From contig NW_026947484.1 in NCBI RefSeq assembly GCF_034190915.1, positions 135,878,982-135,942,981 of the forward strand: a stretch of 64,000 nucleotides of DNA, given 5' to 3'. The stretch is from Cavia porcellus (Eukaryota > Chordata > Mammalia > Rodentia > Caviidae). Below, piece by piece: positions 34,840-46,379 of the stretch. Positions within the stretch are counted from its first letter, which is position 1, and each line of letters opens with the position of its first letter. A model generated the notes under the pieces. The model made no database searches. It was given only the letters and a program-made list of their open reading frames with translations, and had not been told where the DNA came from. The position numbers and the translations under genes are program-made.

Positions 34840-34960
34840 AATAGTGCCTATCTCAGAAGGTTGGAGTGAAGACATAAATGAATGGGATATATTTGGCACA
34901 ATGCTGGTATACAGCAGATATTCACAAAATGTTAACTCTTTTCTCTAGAAAGCCCTTTTT
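34840..34960 (+). repeat. MIR-like fragment (plus)
   Basis: 'tagtgcctatctcagaaggt' and 'gcacaatgctggtatacagc' match the MIR 3' half. Confidence 0.5.
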
Positions 34961-35019
34961 GCTGTTATTAGGGTAGCTGTCACTTACAACTACAGCTTTC
35001 ATAACTTTTAAGGCCTGTT

Positions 35020-35220
35020 CCAATTCCTTTTATCCCCTTCACCATTTCATCCTTCCTGCCTGCCTCCGTCCTCCCAATCGCATGCTTGTAATATAGTACA
35101 CTTCCTCCTCGGTTTTCGTACACATCTTTCCCATTAGACTCAGCTCCTTGAGGACAAATCACATGCCCTGCTCCTTTCTGGCCTAGTATAGAACACACAG
35201 CAGATGTTTAGAACTTCCAT
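35020..35220 (+). repeat. L2-like 3' fragment
   Basis: 'cattagactcagctccttga', 'ggacaaatcacatgccctgc' and 'tagtatagaacacacagcag' match the L2 3' region. Confidence 0.5.
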
Positions 35221-35732
35221 CATACAAATAAAAGAAGGTTGGGGTATCATAATTTATGAATGGACAGTTGTTGCTCCTTCCACTAAAATAGCTGGGTGCA
35301 TTTAAGGCTAAGTGAGGATATCTTCTTTTCAGTGGTAAGTAGTTTCACATATCCATATGTGAACTGTTGGTTAAGATTGAAAGTGATAGAAATATACAAC
35401 ACTTTTTAAAAAGCACCGAATCATCTCACAAAGTTTAATGTACCCACAATCTTGTACGTCAGTGGCTACAACTCCTGATCCACTGAGCACCTTGCACCTA
35501 CAAGTTGGTAATCAAATCTCAAAAAAAAATGGCATATTTGGAGCAGATTAATCCTTAATATTAGTTTAAATTAGAAAGATGGCAACACATTTATAGTTTC
35601 TTTGTCCCATTTGTTATCATGGAAAAGGAAACTTGTTCTGGAGTTTTGACAAAATGTAGAAACAGACAATCCCAGAGCAGAAGGCCAGGTGCTACAGGAC
35701 TTACTTGTCAAATTGGTATTTTTACGAGAAAA

Positions 35733-35734
<2 letters not shown>

Positions 35735-35782
<48 letters not shown>
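35735..35782. repeat. (GT)n microsatellite
   Basis: About 24 uninterrupted GT units, directly abutting an MLT1-like LTR. Confidence 0.97.
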
Positions 35783-35784
<2 letters not shown>

Positions 35785-36025
35785 TGGGGCTTCTGTAACA
35801 GAGAACTAGAAGCCAAGTAGTTTCAACAACAGACAGATTCACAGTCTGGAGGCAGGGTTAGCGTCTTGTGAGTGCTAGGAGAGAAAAAAATCCATTCCAT
35901 GCATCTCTCCTACCTTCTGGTAGTTTCCCTGCAATATTCAGAGGTCCCTGGCTTGGGCAAGCATTGCCAGTCTCTGCACCGTCCCCCTCAATTTTCCCTG
36001 TGTGTGTGCAACTCTTGCTGTTTGT
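35783..36025 (-). mobile_element. MLT1-like MaLR LTR (minus)
   Basis: 'ggcttctgtaacagagaact', 'gattcacagtctggaggcag', 'cttctggtagtttccctgca' and 'ccctggcttgggcaagcatt' follow reversed MLT-type LTR order. Truncated. Confidence 0.5.
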
Positions 36026-36224
36026 TTTTTATTATGAATATATATATATATAACCTGGAAAGTGTTAATGCATATGCAAAGTAAATAAGAATAGAAGTCA
36101 TGTAGGACAGAATCAAGTTTGCTATGAATAGAAATAAACTCTTTATGAACAAGGTAGAGAGCAGTAGTGTGTGAATGGCAGAGGGGGGTGTAGATTCCGT
36201 AATCAAAGTCAAGGATCAGCAAAT

Positions 36225-36450
36225 TTCTTTCTACAGTGGGCCAGATAGTAAATATTTTAATCTTCGCTGTTACAATATATAGTCTCTACTGCAATTAATA
36301 AAACTAAGCACCGCAGCATGTAAACAGTCATAAACGATTAGTAAACAAATAAACATCTCTGTTCCAATAAAATGTTTTTGTTTTTGTTTTTTAGAAATTA
36401 GGCAGCAGGTCAGATTTTAGTCAATAAACCTTACTGGTCAAGACCGTTCT
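36225..36450 (+). repeat. hAT-Charlie type MER element
   Basis: 'ggatcagcaaatttctttct', 'gtgggccagatagtaaatat', 'caataaaatgtttttgtttt' and 'ggcagcaggtcagattttag' match a common non-autonomous hAT element of mammals that starts 'ggtcggcaaactttttctgt' in intact form. The right inverted end is decayed. Confidence 0.65.
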
Positions 36451-38224
36451 TCACCCTACTGCACCCTTGTACCTTTATGCTGTTGGTGTTTTCTGTATGT
36501 CATCCATGCATCAGATTTACTCCAGTCATACTTTTCCCGTACTCTACCCCTCATTCTTTTCCTTCTCTTTTATGAAACTTATGCATGATCTTCTGCACAC
36601 ATTTTGACCTTCCTTATAACAATATTTCACTTCCTTTCATCCCTCCCCAACTAAGCAGCCTCATCCTCAAAGCATCCTTTCTTCTCCATCCCAATTCTAA
36701 CTCCAGTGTGAATTCAATCTCCCCACCCGGCCCCATGTCCACAAAGGAGATAACATCAGCGTAAGTGAAGCCAGTTCAGTGCTGAACTCAAGCGGTTCAG
36801 TGTGTATATAACCATATGTATGCGGTGGAAAATACTTTCAGGTCATCCACTTCAATTTATGAACCTCTTTGGCAGCCTTTGTTCTACTCTCACATGAGGC
36901 TCTGCCAAGTTTATAAATACTTCCTCTGGATGACAATAAATTTGGTCTCCCCTAATCTTTCACTCCATAGATAAAATCTCATTGAGGTTTGCAATAGCAC
37001 TGACACTTAAAGTTAACTGTTCTCTTGCTTGATCTCAACACCCTAGCTAATGTATTTCGAGGGCCTCCCATGCCTGGGTCAGAGCTGCCTGCCTCAGATT
37101 TCTGCCTGTCCATCTCCTGACAGTTGGAAGCTCTCTTACTTGGATGCCTGCTTCTCATGCTGCTCTGTTTTATCAAGTCAAGACCACTGATGAAATCCAG
37201 ACAGAAGGTCATTTCTGCGGACACTTGGCTACGCCTCCTCCCTTAATAGATGAATTCACCAGATGTAACAGAAGGCATTCTTTCTTTTCTTATAGAGGGT
37301 AAAGTGTTTTTTTTTTTTCTCTTTTTTAAGAGCTTAAAGGCAAGGAAACATATTGATATGCCACTTTGTCTTTACGTTTTCCCTTATTTCTTCTTTGTTG
37401 CTTTTTGAAACTATTGCTTAGCAGAGTACCAGGTATCCAGAAGATATTTTTAAGAAGACATCTTGTCATCACTGTTACCAGCAACACAATATTCTTGTCT
37501 CTCTTCTACATTTACTCAGCTACACAAAACTTACACAACTGCTTTGAAAACTTTCATAAGTACTTAGCCCATGCTATGATTATCTTAATTTTATTTTATG
37601 TGCTGAATTGATAATTGATCAATCACTTTTCAATGCATGAAAATTGCTATGTAGCTGATAAACTGACAATATTCTGTGGAAGAAAAAAAATCACCTTTGA
37701 ACCTTGTGCTTTTCCTATATTTATTTTTAAATATTTTGTAGAGAAAAAAGACATGAAGACACAAAGGGGAAATATGCAAGAAAAGAGGCCAAAGGATCAA
37801 GAGAAAAGACACAGGTGCCCAGGTGGGACTCTTGCCTTCAATTTATGACTCTTCTTTCTTTTTGTCAGGCTCTGCTTCTGTCTTCTCTTTGTCTCTCCCT
37901 TTTTCTTTCCTTTTCACTCTCCCAATTCCTTTTAAATTGCCAGGTGGAATCACCTGGTTATACTTTCTTTTTCAAATGTTATTGTTATCACCTAAGTAAA
38001 TTTCAACCACTAATTTTTATTTTGAATTTTGTAGAATTTAGATATTGTCTGGTAATTATTTGAGAATAAGGTTTATAGTCTGGAAGTTTAGCCTTGGCTT
38101 CCACATGCCTCGACAGGTATAAATTTAAGTGTAAAATAAAATATCTTCCTTGTCAGAAGGGAAGACAGCAATGGTGATTTATGGGACTTTGCTCTTCCTT
38201 CCCCCCCCCCCCTCCCCTTCTCTG
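36451..38224. other. Unique, partly AT-rich DNA
   Basis: No gene is recognised. A C12 homopolymer is at 38201-38212. Frames of 80 codons or so are AT-rich and featureless. Confidence 0.4.
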
Positions 38225-38410
38225 GTTACTTACCCTCAGCTATGTCACTGATGACCAATGAAGAGGCATCCACCCTGCAAACCTCCTGGGGAAGTAATGA
38301 CTCACAGCTCTCCACCTCCCTTCCAGGGAAGCACCTGTGACTTCCACTTCTAAGAGCTGTGGCAGGGCTCTGTACACAATACGTCACTATTCAATAAAAG
38401 CTGCTGATTG
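38225..38410 (+). repeat. L2/MIR-like 3' fragment
   Basis: Ends 'gtcactattcaataaaagct' then 'gctgattgaatgagg', the usual old LINE/SINE terminus. Confidence 0.4.
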
Positions 38411-38559
38411 AATGAGGGGCCTGATAGACAATGGTCTGGCCCATAGAGAGTGCACAGGACAGATATCACCAGCCAGGCTCAGAGTCACATGGAAGTGGCC
38501 ATGGGACATCAGGCACAAGATTTTCCATAGTCATGAACTGCGCAGTCCCACAAAACTGA

Positions 38560-38735
38560 ATTTGAACTTTGGTTTAAGCGTTTGAATTTACAGATTGACA
38601 GAGCTTGGACTTCTCACTTTGTATAACTGAGCCTCATTATTTTCATCTATAAATCAGAGGTAAGGCTTCCTATCTTATAGGCTTCTCACAAGCATTCAAG
38701 CGATGCTATCCATAGAGCACCTAGCATAGCATATA
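38560..38735 (+). repeat. MIR SINE (plus)
   Basis: 'cttggacttctcactttgta', 'tcattattttcatctataaa' and 'gcttctcacaagcattcaag' appear in MIR order. Confidence 0.6.
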
Positions 38736-40055
38736 GGAGATGAGAAAAAGCATGGAGAATATACGGAAGAAAAGGACAAAGAACAGCTCCTGGGAAAAAG
38801 TACAAGTCAGTTAGGTCAGTGTGGACGCAGGTCCAAGCCAGCCCCAGGTATACTACCCAAAGCAGTCGGAAAGTTGAGATTCTGCTTCCGCAGATGGTTA
38901 TTTGCTGAACTTGCTAACTACACAGCACCATCTAGGGGACAGACCTGCTCCCAGCAAAGAGTGGTCTTAGCAAGGTCCCCTGGCACAACAGAACTCTCTG
39001 TCCCCTTGTGTCCCTTTTGTCCCCTCTCTGCCCCCAGCTCTCCCCTTGCTTCTCCTCCCTTTTTCCCAGTTCCCGTCCTTTCCCATCCCATCCTTCTTCC
39101 CTTTTCTTCCTCTGGCTCCTCTTTCTGGTGCAGTTTTTCACACTGGGGTCCCCAGGGCTTTGGACAAAACAATTAATCTGTGGGAAGTCAGATAATGACC
39201 ATTCCCAAACAGCACTGCCCCTCCTCCTGCGTCCCATGTTACCTCCTTCCTTTGGGTGGCCCTGAAGATTCCTAGCTCATCACAGTAGCATGAGCAGCAG
39301 CGTCCGCAGCAGGCAGTGGCTGAGAAGACAGTAAGGAACAGGGACTCTTTCTCCTGCGCCCTTTCCCTGGCGCCCGTGCTCTCTAGTGTGAATTCCATGA
39401 CGAATGCTATTTTGTTTTCTAACCAGAATAAGGGCTTCAAAGAACTCACAAACTAAAGGAAGCAGCAAAACTTTCACTTAAAGTTGAGGGGAAAATCAAA
39501 GAATGAAGAACAATGTTGGTCAAGTCTGCATTTTGTGAAACTTGCCAATTTCCACTTCCTGTTCTAGAAATTGTAATTTAAAGCAATGCTGAATTATTTC
39601 TTTCAAAATGCATTTACAAGGAGATGCTGGATTCGGCTCAGCATTCTTTCCACACCTCTTTAGATCTCTCATTCTTTTTAAGAGCTAGGATTTGTTTCAA
39701 ATTCCAGCAAGTTTCTCTTAAAATAACATCAAATTTGTTCAATATAAAGTGCTTTAGAAAGCTCAATAAGAACATTGTATTGTGATAAGGAATTTCCTGA
39801 ACCATTACTAGAAGGCAAACTTACATATTCTCATGTTTCCCAGCAAATCACTTGAATGCCAATTTAAACAGATAAGAACAATAAGGATAAACATATTGTG
39901 TTCCTGTTTATTCATCATTTCCCAAATCAAATATTCAATACACCCTTCTGCTCTGATTTTAGTCAATAATAAACTAAAATGTGCTTAGATTTTACGAATT
40001 GTCTACTTCATATTAAGGAGAGCAAATATTTTTAAATTCCAACAATTTTTTTTAA
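38736..40055. other. Unique DNA with polypyrimidine and CpG-containing stretch
   Basis: From about 38995 to 39125 the plus strand is almost entirely C and T. The following 39230-39390 segment carries several CpGs ('cagcgtccgcagcaggcagt'; 'ctcctgcgccctttccctgg'). No exon is recognised; overlapping frames on both strands reflect base composition. After 39480 it is AT-rich and featureless. Confidence 0.45.
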
Positions 40056-40059
40056 TTCC

Positions 40060-41990
40060 AGCATTCTTACAATTAATAACCAAATCAATAGCATAGGAGA
40101 ATACCAAGTCAGCACTGAAAAATCAATAGTTTTCCTGTACACAAATAACAAACTCACTGAGAGAGAAATTAGGGAAGACACACCTTTCACAATAGCATCA
40201 ACAAAAATGAAACAGGAATCAATCTACCAAAGGAAATGAAAGACCTATACATGAAAATCACACTACTCTTATAAAGGAGACTGAAGAGGGTATCAGATAA
40301 TGGAAAGACATCTCTTGTTCTTGGATAAGCAGAACAAATATAGGGAAAATGGCCACACTTCCAAAACTTCCAAAACACACTTCCAAAATATACACAGATT
40401 TATCCCAATCACAATCAAAATACCAACAGCATTCCTCACAGAACTAAAGAAAACAATCCTAAAATTCATATGGAACCAGAAGAGACCTAATATAGCAAAA
40501 GCAATTCTGGATAACAAAGGTAAGTCAGGGGGCACACAGTCCCCAATTTGAAGTCACTGTGACAAAAACAACATGACAAAAAACCAGACCCGAGGATCAG
40601 TGGAACAGAATAGAAGATACAGAAACAACTCCAAGCACATTTGACTATCTTATCTTTGACAAGGGGGCCAAAGGTCCTCACTGGAAGAAAGATAGTCTCT
40701 GTGTTTTAATAAATGGTCCTACGAAAGTTGGGTTTCCATATGCCAAAGATTAAATCTAGACCAATATCTCTCACCATGCACTAAACTACAATTAAAATGG
40801 GTCAAAGAACTAAATATTAAAACAGAAACACTTTACCTGCTGGAAGATAAAATAGGTAAAACTCTTGAGGACATAGACATAAACAAAGGTTTTATGAACA
40901 AAGCGCCAATTGCAAAGAAATATTATAATGAATAAATAACCAGCATTTCATCATATTAAAAAGCTTTTCTACCACAAAAGAAACAGTCAACAAAGTGAAG
41001 AGACAACCCACAGAATGGGGAAACTTTTTACCAACTAGTCCTCAGACAAAGGACTAATATCTGGAATATATAAAGAACTCAAAAAATCAAATTCCCCAAA
41101 TTTATAGACCCAATCCAAAAATAGGCATCTAAAATGAATATATACTTCTCAGATGAAAAAGACACACAGCAAATAAATATATGAATCACTAGTCATGCAA
41201 GAAATGCAAGTTAAAATGCACTGAGATTCCCTCTCACCCCAGAAAGAACGGCTATTATCCAGAAATCAACCAATAACAAATAACGGCGAAGTTGTGGGGA
41301 AAAGGAAACCTTTCTCCACTGTTGGTGGGAGAATAAATTGATACAACCACTGCGGAAATCAGTCTGAAGAGTCCTCAAAACACTGAAACTAGAGGTTCCA
41401 TTTGGCCCTGTTATTTCCCTTCTTGGTATCTTGCCAAAAGAATTAAAAGCATCATACTACAGTGAGATAGGCACATCCATGTTGATAGCATCACAATTTG
41501 TAATAGCTAAGTCTTTATATTGTCTTAGATGCCCACAAATGGATAAAGAAAAAGTTGCTTTTACATATGTACAATGGAATACTACTCTGCCATAAAGAAG
41601 GATAAACTTGGGATATTTTTTGGTAAAGGATGCACCTTCACCAAATTTTAAGTGAAATAAATCAGATACATATGTTTAAATATCATGTGCTTGTCTTAGA
41701 AAAACCAAAAGTGTAAATAAGAACCAGAATGGACGGTAGATACTTAGAAGTTGGAAGAAAACATTCAAATGGGAAGGGGTAAGGTAAAGAAGGAAAAAGG
41801 AAAAAAAGAGAAAAAAAATGAAAACAAAGCTTTGTAAATGGAGAGGGAAGGAAAAGTTAGAGAATGAGGAGGGGAATGAATGGATGAATGAAGACATATT
41901 ATGTATAGGTACAAATTTCCTATGATGAATGTGATCAATATGCACGACAAAAATGTATCAATACAAAATAAAGTTAAACAAATTTTAAAA
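40060..41990 (+). mobile_element. 5'-truncated L1 LINE: ORF2 3' part and 3' UTR
   Basis: The plus strand enters within L1 ORF2 ('aaatcaatagttttcctgta', 'ctaaaattcatatggaacca'), runs through the ORF2 C-terminal region ('aaagaactaaatattaaaac', 'caacaaagtgaagagacaac') and ends in a 3' UTR with an A-rich end near 41990. ORF2 would encode endonuclease and reverse transcriptase, but only the part downstream of RT is present and it carries stops and frameshifts. A small tandem duplication ('cacttccaaaa') occurs at 40356-40388. The 3' UTR has a GA-rich tract (41755-41890). Confidence 0.85.
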
Positions 41991-42589
41991 TAAGAGCTAT
42001 TTATTAAAAATAAGAACCTCTGGAAACATCCTCAGAATACAGAAATAATCCTCCAACACACCTCAAAGTTGGCAATTTACATTTTTTCCTTCTCTAAATT
42101 TCCTGGGTCAGCAGGGCAGTTCTAATGCAGAGCACATAGGTGTTCAGCAGCAATGACTACTATTACGCTTGACAGTTAGTTTTCAGTGTGGAGTTTATGC
42201 TCTTGAACAAGAAAAGCAAGACCAAAGCAGGATCGCTGGAGTTCCGCTGTTGGTGTATTACTTACCAATGCTGTACCACTAGGTTCAATGTTCAGTTTAT
42301 AACTTTTTTCTTTTCTTGCTTCACCAGAGCTCTTTTTTCCATTTTTTTCTTTACATATGAGTACAAGTGAGGTTTTAATTTTTCCAATACAGGATTTTGT
42401 CATCATATCTTGTTTAGCTCAGTGGTACTTTTGTGTTGTTGTTAAAGACAATAACCTGATACAGTTATGGGGCTTCTATAGATCCTCCCTTGTTTCTCCC
42501 CTCTGCTTCAGCCCATTTGCAGACTTAGGCTAGACATCAGAAAAGCCCAGCAGCTGTAGGGACCATTGCACTGTGGTGCTCTTGGTGGA
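41991..42589. other. Unique AT-rich DNA
   Basis: No gene recognised. Segment 42089-42160 resembles 45101-45170 (see findings). Confidence 0.4.
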
Positions 42590-43060
42590 CATTAGTAACA
42601 TTTATTATCTACAATTACAATAACTAAGAAACTCAGTGACTTCAGACAATAACTACTTTTATTGGACATAACTCCTTGGTCAATTCCATTCTTGGATGAG
42701 TTTGGTGGGACTCACTCATGGGAGTTATATGGTCAGGTATGAGTTGGGTGCAGCTCTGTGGAGTCTGGCTAAGCTCTCACGTGTCAACAGTTTGGTAGGA
42801 TAGCTGCTCCATATGCTCTCTCATTCCCCAGCAGCTTCCTCTCCTGGGGGAAGCAGAAATCTGAGAGAAAGCTATCTTGAGGCTTAGCTTCAGCACTAGC
42901 ATATAATCACACGTATAGTATTCTGTTGATCAGAGAATGCAACAGATTTGAATCAGCCAGATTCAAAGGATGGGAATATAGATCTCATCCCTTGGTGAAA
43001 GGAGCTGGGAAGGAACCAGGTGTGACTAATACACCAGTAGCAGAACTGCTTCTTTGAATA
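42590..43060 (-). mobile_element. MLT1-like MaLR LTR (minus)
   Basis: 'aacatttattatctacaatt', 'gtgggactcactcatgggag', 'tagctgctccatatgctctc' and the closing 'ggagctgggaaggaaccagg' follow an old reversed MLT1-type LTR. Subfamily unclear. Confidence 0.45.
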
Positions 43061-43779
43061 TGGACTACCAGACAAGACGCCACAGTGCAGATGAAAGTTT
43101 TTAATCGCTTAGGCACACGCAGATGACACTTGAAGAAGTCTGAACTAGTTGAAAAGACTTAAAGGTTGTTTTCCTGAAAGGTAAGAAGCAACAGAACCTG
43201 ACTGTCTTTGTAAGTTTTACAGGACAGCTGGTAGACCTGAAAATACTGGTTGTGTTGGAAGGTTTGTCTCACATCTAAGTACATACCCAGGTGTTGCCCC
43301 AGTGCTGTGAAACATATACAGCTTACTTTGTTCACATCTTAGGGATGCTTAACTCTGTATGTGACATGGAAACATGAGTTTTTCTTACGTAGCTCCCACA
43401 TAATATGTTCTGACTTACCTTAAAAAGTTACATCTGTTGTATGTGTAGCAAGAAACCTGATGATTTGAAACAACTCTGCAGACTGCCCTCTTTCCCAGGG
43501 CACCTCTTCCTGGTCAATGCATTGCAGACTCAGACATAAGTCCTTAAGCCTTCAGTTTTCTTGGTCCTTAGGGCCAAGCCTATCTGTTCCCTCCTGTTCT
43601 GTCTCATGCTCTTCCCTTTGCCTCTGTTTTTTTTTTTTTGTTTGTTTGTTTAAATAGCAAATAAACCAAGAAAGTAACGTTTAAGAGGCAGAATTCTAAA
43701 AACAATCAAACAAAAATCCATCTGCTACAGTTTAAACCTCATGAATGCTTGAGGGGGAAACTGCTGAGTATAAAATCTG
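43061..43779. other. Unique DNA
   Basis: Nothing recognised apart from a T-rich run at about 43628-43650. Confidence 0.35.
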
Positions 43780-44190
43780 TATCAGTAACATTTTTGGAGG
43801 GGAATTTGGTGATATCTATCAACATTTAAAAGCTGTGTGCCTTTCATGTAGCAATTCCACTTAGAGAAATCTATTTTATAAGTAAACTTGCACAAATGTG
43901 CAAATGTATCTTTGTGTACACAGACACATCCTCGTATCAACTTTATAAAAGGTATTGATAGTTGCATTGTAACAGTAGAAAACTAGTGACACATAAATGT
44001 CAATCAGGAGGTGTGTTTAAATAAATTAAGGCACTTTCTCATGTATTAGATTACTGCATACCATTAAAGGAATGAGATAGATTGATATGTACTGATTTAG
44101 AAATGTAAGATATATTGACAAGTGAATAAAAATCAAGTTACAGAAGAGTATAGTATGTTCCTTTTGAGCTTAAAAAAATTAAAAGAGGCG
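43780..44190 (+). repeat. L1 3' end (old)
   Basis: 'ggggaatttggtgatatcta', 'tagcaattccacttagagaa', 'tgcattgtaacagtagaaaa' and 'gaataaaaatcaagttacag' are in the order of an old L1M 3' end. Confidence 0.65.
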
Positions 44191-45204
44191 TATACCCAAT
44201 ACCCAATGGACTCAGAAAGCAGTACCCTAAAATACAGTACTTTAGTATGCTGTTATTTTAAATTAAAGATACTTGGGAACCAACAAATATAAAATGAGGG
44301 TTTTCTCTGAAGTTCATTATCTGCTAAAAGAGTGACCCACCAAAGAAAAACACATTTGCCTCAATCTTAATGGAATTTCATTCATCAAGCAATATTAAAT
44401 TCACAAAGAAAGAGATTGTTCTAATGTGCCTGAAGCCCAGAACTCTGACCCAGACCATTGTTTATTCTTTAGATCCATTCATTTCTCATAAAAATCATTT
44501 ACTGCCCTTCCAAAATCCAACCATTGCCCTGCTAACAAGATATTTAAACCTTAACCATCTGATTCTTTAAGTTTTATATTTTGTATGGGTATTAATAAAC
44601 TTGTATACTTGTTCTCCTATCTATTATCAGTTTATTTCAGCAGGCTCAATTACTGAACCTTCAAAAGGAAAGTTTCAACTTACAAAATTACAATGCATAC
44701 ACCAAATTTTTCAAAGACACTCAGTAGTAATTATTATCTCTATCAAAATTGCTAATAGATTTTAACTTTCTTACTGCACTAAAAAAATAAATTGGTGAGA
44801 TTACAAATATGTTAACTAGCTTTGTTAAATCTTCCTATAATATATACATAGATCAAAATATCATGTTTTGTTTCATAAATATGTATGATTTTTTCAATTA
44901 AAATTGGTCTTGATTTTTAAGAGGTATTACTTCTGTAGGATTGAACTAAAGAGTTATAAGGAGAGATGTATTTTTCATATGGCATAATTTACATTTATCA
45001 AAAATTGCATTTATAATTTTTAAATATATAATTAATTCAACTAAGTTGTATAAAGCATCTCTTTTGTTTGTCTCATTTGACATTTGACATTTTGCTTGCT
45101 TGCTCTCTGAATTTTCTGGGCCAGACCAATTCTCCTGCAGAGCACATGGGTATTTGGCAACAATTTTGTCAGCATCCAAGGTGTTTCATTAGTAGAATCG
45201 TCTC
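44191..45204. other. Unique AT-rich DNA
   Basis: No recognised gene. Segment 45101-45170 is related to 42089-42160. Confidence 0.4.
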
Positions 45205-45320
45205 CATAGTTTGAATCTCAAGGAATTTATTTTAATATGCAGGGTAGTTCACAGAATTGGGTGGACTGAGGCATTTAAATGTAGATCAGGCCACCAGGAA
45301 CAGCTGCCAGAGCTGTACAG
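45205..45320 (+). repeat. MLT2-like ERVL LTR fragment
   Basis: 'aaggaatttattttaatatg', 'tcacagaattgggtggactg' and 'aggccaccaggaacagctgc' parallel the MLT2-like LTR at 50.13 kb. Short and diverged. Confidence 0.35.
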
Positions 45321-45904
45321 TTGCGATAAGAGATTCTTTCCTATTCCAAAATCCCACAGCCTCTACCACTACACAGGTTCGGCTTTGTGGAATTTGTCCC
45401 AAACCAAGCCATGGTCAGGTAAATCTGGCTTATGGAACTTAAGGCACATGTCTGACCTCTAGCAGCAATGGAGGTAAGGAAATACGAGAAGGAAAAAAAC
45501 CTAAACAAAACAAACAAAACAGTCCTGGAGAAAATGGAATGCATAATGTGAAAAATACCAAAATATGGAGGGATAGTTTGAAAGATGGGACAACTATAAT
45601 TGACAGTACCCACTTTCCACTTCTCCTTTTGGGGTCCTACACAATTAAACCTATTTTATCCAGGAAAAATCTTATTCTAAAATTGTGCATCTATCTCATT
45701 GACAATGAATAATAGCAGTGGTCTGAACTATCTTGTTAATCACCAATTAAATATAGGAAATTTTTCTGGAAGAAATAACTAGTATTTCAAAGGCCATTTT
45801 AATACATTTTCTGTGTACTAGAAGAGCAGTAATGACTACTATTTAAGTGATGCTCATTATATGATTAGACATCATATCAGGGTCACTATGTACAAAAAGT
45901 ATGA

Positions 45905-46364
45905 TGAGTTATGATGATTAATTTTAGTTGGCAATCTGCCTGACCTAAGGGATGCCTCGATAGCTGGTACAGCATTATTTCTAAGGGATGTTTTTTGTTT
46001 GTTTTTTTTTTTTCCTGTGAAAAGGTTTGCTTTTGATCTATAGGCTAAATACAGATCATTATTATCAATACGGGTGAGATCGTCCAGTCTTTTGAGGCCC
46101 TGAATAGAGCAAAAAGACTGAGGAAGAGTAAATTTTGTCTTCTTTAGCTGGTACATCCATCTTCTGTCCTCTTGGTCATCAGAGCTCTAATTTTCTATCA
46201 TTTGAACTCAGATGGAAAATGACACTGTTGGCTGTCCTGGTTCTCAAGCCACTGAATTAATACTATATTATAACTTTCTTATTCTCTAGCTTTCAGATGA
46301 GATAAACATAAGCCTTTTTTTATATCTGTAGATTGTGCAGGTTCTGTTTTTCTGGAGAGCCTTC
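45905..46364 (-). mobile_element. MLT2-like ERVL LTR (minus)
   Basis: 'gatgattaattttagttggc', 'gccctgaatagagcaaaaag', 'tgtcctggttctcaagccac', 'ttgtgcaggttctgtttttc' and 'ctggagagccttcaataata' match the reversed MLT2 LTR, whose end reads 'ggttctgtttctctggagaa'. The half-L1 element is inserted at its outer end. Confidence 0.7.
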
Positions 46365-46379
46365 AATAATACAAAAGAA
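46365..46379. repeat. Target-site duplication, left copy
   Basis: AATAATACAAAAGAA, repeated exactly at 50084-50098. The duplicated bases include the terminus of the MLT2-like LTR. Confidence 0.92.

Noticed and set aside
38874..39265. Overlapping proline/serine-rich frames on both strands
   Set aside because: Explained by the polypyrimidine base composition; no splice context or domain supports an exon.
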